Origin: Sphaerisporangium rubeum
Lineage (GTDB): Bacteria; Actinomycetota; Actinomycetes; Streptosporangiales; Streptosporangiaceae
NCBI RefSeq assembly: GCF_014207705.1
Contig: NZ_JACHIU010000001.1
Coordinates: forward strand, 6,998,501 to 7,062,500
Length of the DNA stretch: 64,000 nt
Direction of reading: 5' to 3'
Shown here piece by piece: positions 56,369 to 64,000 of this stretch. Position 1 is the first letter of the stretch; every line of letters begins with the position of its first letter. The notes beneath the pieces are model-generated. The model was not told the DNA's origin. It saw only the letters and a list, made by a program, of their open reading frames with translations, and ran no database searches. A program made the position numbers and the translations under genes.

Positions 56369-56926
56369 TCACAAGCCGGTTCGCTCTCCTTGCCCTGCCG
56401 TCGGCACCCCGCTGAGCACCTGCATGTACCGCAGCTCCGGCACGGACGCTCCTCCCATGTGCCAGTGGCCCCGTTCACCGTCAGGCACGAAGCCCGCGGC
56501 TTCGTAGAAGCGCCTGGCCCGGTGGTTCTCCTCAAGGACCCACAGGTACATGGATTCCAGTCCGGCTGACCGCGCGCGAGCGATGACGTGACGCACCAGC
56601 TCACGGCCGACACCGGTCCCGATCATGGCAGGCGCCACGTACAAGGCGTAGATCTCGCCGTCCAGGCCGGTCGCCCCAACGTCCCGGCAGGGCCCCGTGA
56701 CGACCCACCCGACCACCGCGCCGTCCCGCTCGGCGACGACATTGCGCACCTTGGGATTCCTGCCGAACTGCTTCCTCCGCTGCTCGGCGTCCTCCTCGAC
56801 GCTGAGCCCGTCCAGATAATCCTGCGGAAGCATTCCGACATAAGCCGATCTCCACCCCGCGATCCGGATCGACGACACCTGCCGGACATCGTTCACCGTC
56901 ATGTCCCGGATCGACACACCTGCCAT
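56369..56926 (-). CDS. GNAT family N-acetyltransferase
   Basis: 185 residues from the ATG at 56926 (GGGGGGA upstream). GNAT fold: VSIRDMTVNDVRQVSSIRIA at the N-terminus, VAERDGAVVGWVVTG, the acetyl-CoA site IYALYVAPAMIGTGVGRELV and the late ENHRARRFYEAAGFVPDGE. Substrate cannot be assigned. It starts 22 bp after the XRE regulator gene and is probably co-transcribed with it. Confidence 0.9.
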   Translation of the reverse strand: MAGVSIRDMTVNDVRQVSSIRIAGWRSAYVGMLPQDYLDGLSVEEDAEQRRKQFGRNPKVRNVVAERDGAVVGWVVTGPCRDVGATGLDGEIYALYVAPAMIGTGVGRELVRHVIARARSAGLESMYLWVLEENHRARRFYEAAGFVPDGERGHWHMGGASVPELRYMQVLSGVPTAGQGERTGL

Positions 56927-56948
56927 TGGTCCCCCCGTGTCGCGTCGA

Positions 56949-58085
56949 TCAGGTCTGGTTTCCTGGAACGAGCATCGCCCCCACGTGCTCGCGAGCTTGG
57001 CGGAGCTCCGGGACCTTCTGCCAGTCGAAGGACGCTCGCAAGATCTCCTCAGCCCGCTTGTTGACCCTCGCCGAGGCCACGAACGGCAGGGCTCGCGCCA
57101 GTTCATGCATGCGTTCGGACGCCAACGACGCATCGGACGCACGCAACGCCGTCAGGACCTGGCGCCCCAGGAACTGCGCACGGAACAGCGGCGACCACTG
57201 CCCGATGGCTTCAGCCGCCGTATCGAGCATGTCGGCGGCTTCCCTGTACACCCGGAGGGCACCCAACCCGATGGCGACGTCTCCCAGTAGAGCGGCCTCG
57301 CCGAACGGAGAAAGAGCGCCGGTGTTGAGAGCGCGATCGAGCGCGTCCCGTGACGCCGTCTCATTGCCTGGAACAGAGGCGAGGGCCCGTCCCAGCCTCA
57401 TGTGCAACGTCGCTCGCTGCTCGGTCCCGAGCTCCGGCACCTTCAGCCCCTGTTGTGCGTACGCGACACTCCGCGCGTGGTCACCTGCTTCAAGAACGAC
57501 CCGGCTCAGCGTCTCATAGGCCCGAGCGCGTCCCTCGTGGTCCTCCGCACGAGTCGCCAGATCGAGAGTGACACGACCCGCCCGCTCGGCCTGAGGGAGT
57601 CTTCCCGCGTCGTACAGAACCAACGTCACCTGCTCCACGAGCCGGGACGACGCCGCCTGCAGAAGGCGGTCACCGCCTCCGGCCAATACGTGCTCCATTC
57701 GCTGCATGTGTCCAAGAGCGGACGAAGCCAGGGGGATCCCGCCGAGTTCGTACCGGTTTCTCGCCATGGTCGCGGTCAACGTGCCGACGTATTGGGGGTC
57801 TTGATAGGGGTTGGTCCGTGCGGACGGCAGAAAAATCACCGATGCCGCTGCCGTCAGGAATTCTCTGCGTTTCACGGGATCCTCCGCTTTCGGCGATATA
57901 CGGACTTCCCATCCCACACGCGCCAGCAAAGCGATGGCCTTGGCCATCCCGGTGTCCTTGCGGCCTCGTGACACCTCGGAGATCCACGACTGGGAAACCC
58001 CCAGTTCATGTGCCAGGTCGAGCTGCGTCCACCCGTGCTCTTCCATGATCTTCATAAGTGCCTCGGGGAGAGTCCGCGCCTCCAT
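56949..58085 (-). CDS. XRE family regulator with TPR-like repeats
   Basis: 378 residues; GTG (58088) and ATG (58085) are adjacent possible starts, with a TACGCT hexamer 6-9 nt upstream suggesting a leaderless mRNA. HTH_XRE at about 8-60 (LMKIMEEHGWTQLDLAHELG, SQSWISEVSRGRKDTGMAKA). A Tat-like KRREFLTAAASV segment about residues 73-84 is the common linker of this actinobacterial family and need not be an export signal. The rest is helical repeats (EGRARAYETLSRVVLEAGDH, ARSVAYAQQGLK, FGEAALLGDVAIGLGALR). Divergent from a frameshifted RsbW-like gene, repeating the arrangement at 41-43 kb. Confidence 0.87.
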   Translation of the reverse strand: MEARTLPEALMKIMEEHGWTQLDLAHELGVSQSWISEVSRGRKDTGMAKAIALLARVGWEVRISPKAEDPVKRREFLTAAASVIFLPSARTNPYQDPQYVGTLTATMARNRYELGGIPLASSALGHMQRMEHVLAGGGDRLLQAASSRLVEQVTLVLYDAGRLPQAERAGRVTLDLATRAEDHEGRARAYETLSRVVLEAGDHARSVAYAQQGLKVPELGTEQRATLHMRLGRALASVPGNETASRDALDRALNTGALSPFGEAALLGDVAIGLGALRVYREAADMLDTAAEAIGQWSPLFRAQFLGRQVLTALRASDASLASERMHELARALPFVASARVNKRAEEILRASFDWQKVPELRQAREHVGAMLVPGNQT

Positions 58086-58334
58086 CACCTGAGCGTATCG
58101 CCGAGCGCGAAGAGCGGCCAGCGGATTATCACTCTGAGCGATTAAAGGCGAACGCGATTCTCATTGCTCCGCGCGATGGTCTTTCTGACATCACAAGCGC
58201 CGCGTCCAAATATGTAGGCGAAAGAAATCTGCTCGTACCGTTCACAGATCCGGCCGGACGAAGGGCTGAGCATGACCCGTGGACCCGACCGTCACGCACC
58301 GGCGGACGCCAGACGTCGCATGGAGGCGAAGAGC

Positions 58335-58735
58335 ATGGACCTACTCGGAAAGGTCCATCTCCTAGGAGAGCCGGGCTCGGTCACGGTGGCCCGGATGTAC
58401 ATACACACGGTCCTCGTGGCAACGAGGCGAGAAGCCGTGGAAGACGCCGAACTGCTGGTCGCGGAACTGGTCGCCAACGCCATCAAACACTCGAGGTCGG
58501 GACGTGAACGTGGGGTGTGGTGACGCTTCAGGTGTACGGCGACGGCTGCACCATGCGTTTTGAGGTGATCGACCAGGGTTCCGAGGGAGATATTCCGCAG
58601 ATCCCCGCACAGGTCGATCCGATGAGCGAGTGCGGACGAGGTCTGTGGCTGGTGCGGGAACTGTCCTCGGCATGGGGGTGGGAACGGAACGGCGCGGGGA
58701 GGGTCGTTTGGTTCGAGCTGACATCTTGCTTTTGA
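58335..58735 (+). pseudogene. RsbW-like ATP-binding protein gene split by a frameshift
   Basis: The first frame starts at the ATG at 58335 (GGAGG, 8-nt spacing) and encodes MDLLGKVHLLGEPGSVTVAR to the N box VAELVANAIKHS, then ends at TGA near 58521. The second frame (from about 58517) continues VTLQVYGDGCTMRFEVIDQG, CGRGLWLVRELSSAWG and VVWFELTSCF, exactly the G1/G2 half of the same domain. One missing base, for example in the GGGG run near 58511-58514, would join them. It may be a true pseudogene, a programmed frameshift or an assembly error. The intact paralogue is at 41.1-41.6 kb. Confidence 0.8.
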
Positions 58736-58767
58736 CGTCTTTGCCGGGTGCTCTTCCTCCGGCCGGT

Positions 58768-58806
58768 TCGTGCCGTGCCGACGGCGTAAGGGTCGGCACG
58801 GCACGA
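58768..58806. terminator. Bidirectional hairpin terminator
   Basis: A perfect 15-bp stem TCGTGCCGTGCCGAC (58768-58782) with 58792-58806 and a 9-nt loop lies between the convergent RsbW-like and small secreted protein genes. Confidence 0.75.
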
Positions 58807-58864
58807 GAAGGAAGGCTGGGAGTGTCATGTCGGCTGGTTATCGGGGTTGGGCCGGCGGGTTCTG

Positions 58865-59302
58865 TCAGTCGTTGTCGTAATACCAGGTGGTGCAGTATGA
58901 CTGGGGGTAGTCGACGGGGCGGAAGCAGGCGCGCATCCAGTTGCCGACGTTCTTCAAGGTGTTGGAGTAGTTGCGGGTGAAGGGGCCGCACTGGGTCCAG
59001 GTGCTGCCGCCGTCGTAGCTGCGGTCCACCCAGGTCTGGTCGCCTGATTTGTAGCCGTAACTGAATGACGAGTACGAGTGATCGGACACCTGGTCGTTCG
59101 TCAGGTTCAGTTTCACCGCGCGTTCACTGGATTGGTACTGGTTGACGATCACGACCCTGCTGCGGACGTCGTAGGGGAACCAGCCGGTGTTGCTTGAGCC
59201 GCAGTTGGTGTCGGCGGCGGCCGGTGAGGCCGACATGAAAACAAGGGGAACGGACACGAGGCCGACGACGAGAGCGGACAAGGCGTGACTGATCCTGAAC
59301 AT
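58865..59302 (-). CDS. Small secreted protein of unknown function
   Basis: 145 residues from the ATG at 59302 (GGAG upstream). Signal peptide ALSALVVGLVSVPLVFMSAS cleaved near AAAD. The mature protein of about 110 residues has four cysteines (NCGSS, TQCGPF, RACFRP, SYCTTW) and is rich in Tyr, Ser and Asn (SYSSFSYGYKSGDQTW), suggesting a compact disulphide-bonded extracellular beta domain. No family recognised; flanked by terminator and intergenic DNA, so monocistronic. Confidence 0.78.
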   Translation of the reverse strand: MFRISHALSALVVGLVSVPLVFMSASPAAADTNCGSSNTGWFPYDVRSRVVIVNQYQSSERAVKLNLTNDQVSDHSYSSFSYGYKSGDQTWVDRSYDGGSTWTQCGPFTRNYSNTLKNVGNWMRACFRPVDYPQSYCTTWYYDND

Positions 59303-59454
59303 GTGCGATCTCCTTACCGCGATCCGGCGGAATTTCCGCCACTCGCACCACTCCAACCTGTGGCGGCGGCGGGTGGAGATCGTTGCCTACGGGTGCTTGA
59401 TGCTTGCCTGTCCGCGCATGTCTGGAAGCCGGTGGCAGCTTCGGCAGGACGGCG

Positions 59455-60411
59455 TCACCAGTCGAGGATCGGGCCCAGGGGGACGATGCGGGACGGGTTC
59501 AGGTTGGGGTGGGTCGTGTAGTAGTGGGTCTTGATGTGGGTGAAGTCGGTGGTGGTGTGGAAGGCGGGGATGGCGTAGAGGCGGCGGGTGTAGGGCCAGA
59601 GGTTCTTGTAGTCGGTGAGGCGGTGGAGGTTGGTCTTGAAGTGGGTGTGGTAGACGGTGTCGAAGCGGGCCAGGGTGACCCATAGGCGGATGTCGGCTTC
59701 GGTGAGGGATTCACCCAGGAGGTAGGGGGAGTCGGCGAGGCGGGTTTCCAGGGTGTCCAGGGTTTGGAAGAGGGTGGTCACGGCGTCGGCGTGGGCCTGT
59801 TGGGTGGTGGCGAAGCCGGCTCGGTAGACGCCGTTGTTGACGGTTCGGTAGATGAGGTCGTTCAGGAGGTCGATCTCGGGGCGGAGGGGTTCGGGGTAGA
59901 GGTCGAGATCCGAGGTGGACCATTCGTTGAATTCGGAGTTCAGGTCCAACGTGATGTCGGGAAAGTTGTTGCTGACTATCTGGTGGGTCTCGCGGTCCCA
60001 CAGGACGGGGACGGAGACGTGGCGGTCGTAGCCGGGTTCGCTGGCCTCGTAGCCCTCGCGCAGGAGGCGGAAGCCGTTCACGGGGTCGGGGCCGTGGTTG
60101 TCGCCTTCGCGGAAGGCCCAGCCTCGGCCGTCGCGTACGGGGTCGACGGCGGACATCGTCACCACGTCTTCGAGGCCCTTCAGTGCGCGGACGATGACGG
60201 CGCGGTGGGCCCAGGGGCAGGCGTAGGAGACGTACAGGTGGTAGCGGCCGGGTTCGGCTTTGAAGCCGCTTGAGCCGTCGGCGGTTATGCGGCCTTGGAA
60301 GCTGTATTTGGGCCGGTTGAAGGCGCCGGTCCGGCTGGTGGAGGACTTGATGACGTAGTCGCCGTGGGTTTCGAAGTCCACGGGGGTCGCTACGGGGGTC
60401 GCGGTGCTCAT
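59455..60411 (-). CDS. Glutathionyl-hydroquinone reductase family (YqjG/ECM4-like)
   Basis: 318 residues. GST superfamily, Xi class: SYACPWAHRAVIVRALKGLE contains the catalytic CPW, followed by GWAFREG, the VPVLWDRETHQIVSNNFPDI glutaredoxin-like end, and the helical domain LNDLIYRTVNNGVYRAGFAT, ESLTEADIRLWVTLARFDTV and YKNLWPYTRRLYAIPAF. The enzymes reduce glutathionyl-hydroquinones. Actinobacteria use mycothiol, so the natural thiol may differ (inference). A TGAGTA-N6-TACTCA dyad lies 140-157 bp upstream. Confidence 0.92.
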   Translation of the reverse strand: MSTATPVATPVDFETHGDYVIKSSTSRTGAFNRPKYSFQGRITADGSSGFKAEPGRYHLYVSYACPWAHRAVIVRALKGLEDVVTMSAVDPVRDGRGWAFREGDNHGPDPVNGFRLLREGYEASEPGYDRHVSVPVLWDRETHQIVSNNFPDITLDLNSEFNEWSTSDLDLYPEPLRPEIDLLNDLIYRTVNNGVYRAGFATTQQAHADAVTTLFQTLDTLETRLADSPYLLGESLTEADIRLWVTLARFDTVYHTHFKTNLHRLTDYKNLWPYTRRLYAIPAFHTTTDFTHIKTHYYTTHPNLNPSRIVPLGPILDW

Positions 60412-60550
60412 CGAGGAGGCTCCTTCGGTGAGAGGCAGAGGTGGTGACTCCGGGCTCGCGTCGATGGTGGCCGAGAGCGGTCAGCGGGATGACGTCGGGT
60501 GCCGGAGGTTCGTCCTCCCTTCAGCTCTACACCATGGGACGGCGAGAGAT

Positions 60551-60568
60551 TGAGTAGGGGGTTACTCA
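60551..60568. promoter_or_regulatory. Dyad TGAGTA-N6-TACTCA in a divergent promoter region
   Basis: Perfect 6-bp arms (60551-60556 and 60563-60568) between the quinone reductase homologue and the plus-strand secreted protein. HxlR- or TetR-like operators have this form and often control quinone-reductase genes. Confidence 0.45.
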
Positions 60569-60643
60569 TGAACCGGTCGGTCGCAGCGGTCCATCGTGAG
60601 ACGGGAAGAGTTACGAGGCGGAGATCACTACGGGGATGTCGCA

Positions 60644-63600
60644 TTGAGCAGGAGTTCGCGGCTGATCGCCGCTTCGTGCTTCTTCGTCTGTCTGGCTGTT
60701 GGTGTGGCGCCTGGCGCCACCGCGGCCGGGGCGATGGGGGTTCCAGCCGGGGTTCTTGCACGGGAGAGTACGGCCCCGGCTGGGCCGGCCGGTGGGGTGC
60801 AGGGCCGGAGAGGCGCCGGCGAGCCTCGGTGTGATGTCACACCTGCCGGGGTGTTCGCGAAGCGGTGGGAGGAGCTGGACGGGTGGCTCGGGCCGATGAG
60901 GTGCCCGAAGGAAGTGGCGGGGAGTGTGCCGGGGGGTGCGGTGATGCCGTTCGAGAACGGTCAGATGGCGCATTCGCCGGGGCAAGGTGCGGAGATGGTG
61001 GTGGCGGCCTATTCGCAGGACGACAACATCATCGTGAGCTGGGGGGTCACCGCGCCGTTCCACTATGACAAGTTCCTGGTGCGGTGGGATCGGGGGGATC
61101 TCAACATCGGTCAGGTGACGGTCGATTCGTATGTCGACAGGGATCGGGGGTTCTACGCCATTCCGGTGTCGGCGAAGGGACGGTACCGGGTCGTGGTGGA
61201 GGGGTGTGACGGCACCGTCGGGGGAAGCAGGTGCCGGCAGGGGTGGACGGTGCCGGTGTTCGTGGATCACGAGGCGCCGTTGCCGCGCGGGTTCTGTGAG
61301 AACGGGGTGCCTTCGGGGGCCATGGGGCAGCGATGGGCTTATGTCGGCGGCAGGGAAGGGCCGATGGGGTGTCCCGCGGGGGGTGCGCGGGAGGTCGCGG
61401 GTGGGGAGGCGATGTCGTTCGCGCATGGGGAGATCGTTCACTCGCCGGCGCAGGGGCCGGACATGGCGGTGGCGGTGTACCAGCAGGGGAGGACGTTGCA
61501 CGCCGACTGGGGGGACACGCGGCCGTTCCACTACGACAGGTTCCTGGTGCGGTGGGATCTGGACGGACGGAACGTGGGCCAGACGGACATCGACGCGGAC
61601 ACGTACGCCAAGAGCTGGTCGGGGCACTGGAGCACGCCGGTCGGGAAGCCGGGACGGTACACGGTGATCGTGGAGGGGTGTGACGGGAGGACGCTGCGGT
61701 CGTCGTCGTGCAAGCAGAAGTGGACGGTGCCGGCGTCGGTGCAGGTGTCGTTCCCCGAGGTCGTGCCGCCGCAGGACTGTCCGATCCGGCCGGTGACGAA
61801 GCTGTTGCTCGACCGGTGGGTGATGACGGGGGCCAAGGCGGGGCCGCTCGGGTGTCCCACGGGGGACGAGCGGGAGGTGGCGGACGGCAGGTTCATGCCG
61901 TTCGAGCACGGCAGCGTCGTCACCAGTCCCCGGCAGGGGACGAACATGACGGTGGCGGCGTACCAGCGGGGGGTGGACGTGGTGGTGGAGTGGGGGGACG
62001 CCTATCCGTTCATGTACGACCATTTCCTGGTGCGGGTGAGCCGCGGCGGCCGGGACCTCGGTCAGGTGAAGGTCGACCCGGACGACGACGTCAAGGAGCG
62101 GTGGGGGACGCGGGTGTTCCGGCCGCGGCACTACGAGGACAAGGACGAGGACGACCCGATCGTGGACAGCGTCGGGATGTACTCGGTCGTCGTGGAGGGG
62201 TGCGACGGCGGGGGGCTCGGCAAGGACCCCTGCCTGCAGGGGTGGACGGTGCCGGCGCAGGTGCCGTACGTCGCCAAGGGGGACCTGGACTTCAGCGCGA
62301 TACCGGTGCCGCGGACCGCGGCGGAGGCGTACGGCGTCTCACCGGTCCGCAGAGCCGGCGTGGAGCGGACCTACCTGGAGGAACGGGTGCGAATCGCGGC
62401 GGCGCACCTCGCGTGTCCCGCGCCGATGCCGCTGGAGGTCTACAACAACGAGGACGGGTTCGTCACCACGGCGCTCGCCAAGCTGTACCTGCACCACGAC
62501 GAGGGTTTCAGCGACGCGCCGCGCCGCTGCGAAGGCATCAGGTTCACGCTGCGGACCGAGGTCAACAACGCGCTGCGGCTTCAGACGATCAAGAGCAACG
62601 CGGGGACCGAGTCGGGTTTCCCGTGCAAGCGTGAAGGCGAGTACGACGTGGCGCTGAAGGGCTACGTGCTCATGTACTACGCCTTCGAGCGCCTGCTCGA
62701 CCCGGACGTGCGGTACCGCCTGCTGCACCTGCTCAACAAGCGCGGGCCGCACGACACCGACGACGACACCATCTGCGGTGTGCTGAACGTCGACGAGAGC
62801 GAGAACCACCGGCTGCTCATCGAGTCGTCCCGTTACCTCACCAACCAGCTCCTGGCCCGCACCGACAGCAGCGCGAGGTACGACAACGAACGCAACGGCA
62901 TGAACACCTTCATGCTGAAGTGGCTGCAGAGCTTCCTCAGAGGCGACTTCATCGAGTACAACGCGCGTCCCTACCAGCGGTACAGCCTGGCCGCGATCCA
63001 GAACCTGTACGACCTGGCGGACGACAAGCGGGTCAGGCTGGCGGCCCAGATGGTGCTCGACTACGTCAGCGCCAAGTACGCGGTGTCGGCGAACGACGGC
63101 AGGCGCGACAGCCCGTTCCGCCGGCTGACGACCGACTGGCATCCCGACCTGTTCCACTCGCAGAGCGACGCGTTGCGTGACCGCATGCTGGCGTACTTCG
63201 GGCCGCCTGCCGTGCTGACCGAGCTGGACCCGCCGGGGTTCGTGCCGGCGTCGTCGGCCGGGGAGATCATGCTGGCCGGGATCAGCGGGTACCGGCCGCC
63301 TGACCTGATCGCGGACCTGGTGGTGAACCACGACCACAGGAACTTCTTCCAGCGGTTCTCGCACGCCGGCATCGAGGCCTACTCCGCCACGCCGGACTTC
63401 CTGATCACAGCGGGTGGCGCACACAGCCGGCCGGCGTACCGGGTGGTCGGCCGGGGCAGGAGTGTGGACACCGGCACGGTGGTGCCGACGACGCTGATGC
63501 CGACGGGTCACCTGGTGAGCACCGAGCAGATGATCCGCATCGCCACGTGGCTCAACAACGGCTGCGTCGCGCCGGGGTTCGCGTGCGGCGCGGGGGTCGT

Positions 63601-64000
63601 GATCCCCGAGAGTTACCTGCGGACGCCGGGCTGCTCGATCGTGCGGGGTCAGTGGGTGTTCGTGGACGCCGCCACGGCCGCCTGCACGGGAGGCGACCGG
63701 GGGTTCTACGTGGCCGCGCGGAAGGCCGCGAGCGACAAGGAGATCGCGTTCTTCGAGGCGGTGCCGAAAGCCGTGATCGCGGGGGTGCCGCTGGCGGACT
63801 TCGCGGCACGCACCCTGGAGCGCAACGAGAAGCGGACGTTCGGTCTCGCGGGTTCGCGGTACGCCAAGTGGGACGGCACCGAGGTGGTGTTCGCCAGGGA
63901 CACCGGCAGCGCGCAGGTCACCTGGTGGAACCACTCGGTGGTGTCCACCGGCGTGCCGTCGATCGACAGGGTGCCGTGGTCGGCGCGCGTCGGCGGCACG
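60644..64000 (+). CDS. Secreted protein with three LGFP-like composite modules and an enzyme-like helical domain, C-terminus outside window
   Basis: Open from a TTG at 60644 to the window end (1119 codons); it has no stop codon in the window. The TTG precedes a good signal peptide (SRSSRLIAASCFFVCLAVGV, cleaved near GATA). Three modules follow at about 70-205, 225-364 and 386-537. Each begins with an LGFP-like segment (GP-x-G-C-P...E...F-x-H/N-G...SP-x-QG) and continues with a beta segment ending VEGCDGG...C-x-Q-x-WTVP; the joint PFHYDKFLVRWD recurs. From about 580 an alpha-helical region resembles (alpha/alpha)-toroid lyases or hydrolases, with VDESENHRLLIESSRYLTNQ and YNARPYQRYSLAAIQNLYD. 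The modules probably bind cell-wall or extracellular glycan that the helical domain cleaves (inference). Confidence 0.82.
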   Translation, partial: MSRSSRLIAASCFFVCLAVGVAPGATAAGAMGVPAGVLARESTAPAGPAGGVQGRRGAGEPRCDVTPAGVFAKRWEELDGWLGPMRCPKEVAGSVPGGAVMPFENGQMAHSPGQGAEMVVAAYSQDDNIIVSWGVTAPFHYDKFLVRWDRGDLNIGQVTVDSYVDRDRGFYAIPVSAKGRYRVVVEGCDGTVGGSRCRQGWTVPVFVDHEAPLPRGFCENGVPSGAMGQRWAYVGGREGPMGCPAGGAREVAGGEAMSFAHGEIVHSPAQGPDMAVAVYQQGRTLHADWGDTRPFHYDRFLVRWDLDGRNVGQTDIDADTYAKSWSGHWSTPVGKPGRYTVIVEGCDGRTLRSSSCKQKWTVPASVQVSFPEVVPPQDCPIRPVTKLLLDRWVMTGAKAGPLGCPTGDEREVADGRFMPFEHGSVVTSPRQGTNMTVAAYQRGVDVVVEWGDAYPFMYDHFLVRVSRGGRDLGQVKVDPDDDVKERWGTRVFRPRHYEDKDEDDPIVDSVGMYSVVVEGCDGGGLGKDPCLQGWTVPAQVPYVAKGDLDFSAIPVPRTAAEAYGVSPVRRAGVERTYLEERVRIAAAHLACPAPMPLEVYNNEDGFVTTALAKLYLHHDEGFSDAPRRCEGIRFTLRTEVNNALRLQTIKSNAGTESGFPCKREGEYDVALKGYVLMYYAFERLLDPDVRYRLLHLLNKRGPHDTDDDTICGVLNVDESENHRLLIESSRYLTNQLLARTDSSARYDNERNGMNTFMLKWLQSFLRGDFIEYNARPYQRYSLAAIQNLYDLADDKRVRLAAQMVLDYVSAKYAVSANDGRRDSPFRRLTTDWHPDLFHSQSDALRDRMLAYFGPPAVLTELDPPGFVPASSAGEIMLAGISGYRPPDLIADLVVNHDHRNFFQRFSHAGIEAYSATPDFLITAGGAHSRPAYRVVGRGRSVDTGTVVPTTLMPTGHLVSTEQMIRIATWLNNGCVAPGFACGAGVVIPESYLRTPGCSIVRGQWVFVDAATAACTGGDRGFYVAARKAASDKEIAFFEAVPKAVIAGVPLADFAARTLERNEKRTFGLAGSRYAKWDGTEVVFARDTGSAQVTWWNHSVVSTGVPSIDRVPWSARVGGT

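Noticed and set aside
57840-57880. Tat signal (KRREFLTAAAS) in the XRE regulator at 56.9-58.1 kb
   Set aside because: It is internal, follows a DNA-binding domain and is a common linker in this regulator family, so export is unlikely.
60611-62131. 506-residue minus-strand frame over the LGFP-like protein
   Set aside because: Pro/Arg/His-rich shadow. The plus strand has a signal peptide and three conserved repeats in one uninterrupted frame. The 62339-63934 minus frame was rejected likewise.

Overview
The window is high-G+C DNA (roughly 70% by eye) with strong third-position G/C bias, frequent GTG starts, a few TTG starts and ATGA/GTGA start-stop overlaps. Together with secreted Pro/Thr-linker carbohydrate-active enzymes, RsbW-like/XRE regulator pairs and a PaaX regulator, this points to a filamentous actinobacterium, perhaps Streptosporangiales-like. 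No rRNA, tRNA, CRISPR array, insertion sequence or phage module was seen. It reads as chromosomal accessory DNA.

Left part (1-26.5 kb). A metabolite:H+ symporter (cut by the window edge) is divergent from a PaaX regulator. Then comes a dispersed polysaccharide-degradation locus: a CE1/PHB-depolymerase-type esterase with CBM2, a MarR regulator with a palindromic operator, an operon of DUF4956 membrane protein, VTC-type polyphosphate polymerase and secreted CBM2-bearing CotH kinase, two ricin-domain esterases (SGNH and CE1-like), a Tat-exported GH71/GH99-like protein with an F5/8-type C domain, and an AA10 LPMO. Several of these share a GAAANTTTC element in their upstream DNA. Interleaved are a two-component system beside a MacAB-like exporter operon, a second two-component system co-transcribed with a DrrAB-like ABC exporter, and small enzymes (DUF6194, DUF488, haloacid dehalogenase, zinc alcohol dehydrogenase).

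Middle (26.5-44.8 kb). A propeller-like lipoprotein and a two-gene unit of unknown membrane protein plus small partner precede a complete potassium locus: a 27-residue membrane peptide, kdpF, A, B, C, D and E, all on the minus strand, with an APC-family permease just upstream. Next are trxA and an overlapping MerR regulator with a MerR-type promoter, an RsbW-like ATPase divergent from an XRE-TPR regulator, and a CDF metal exporter divergent from an ArsR repressor.

Right part (44.8-64 kb). A tight three-gene operon encodes a ComEC-like metallo-beta-lactamase-fold protein, a 441-residue protein of unknown family and a 2560-residue cytoplasmic-looking protein with repeated beta-rich modules, a Gly/Asp linker and a run of FN3-like domains. 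This is the best candidate for an undescribed system. It is followed by DUF899, GNAT, an XRE regulator with a frameshifted RsbW-like gene, a small secreted protein, a glutathionyl-hydroquinone-reductase homologue, and a secreted protein (cut by the window end) made of three LGFP-like composite modules and an alpha-helical enzyme-like domain.
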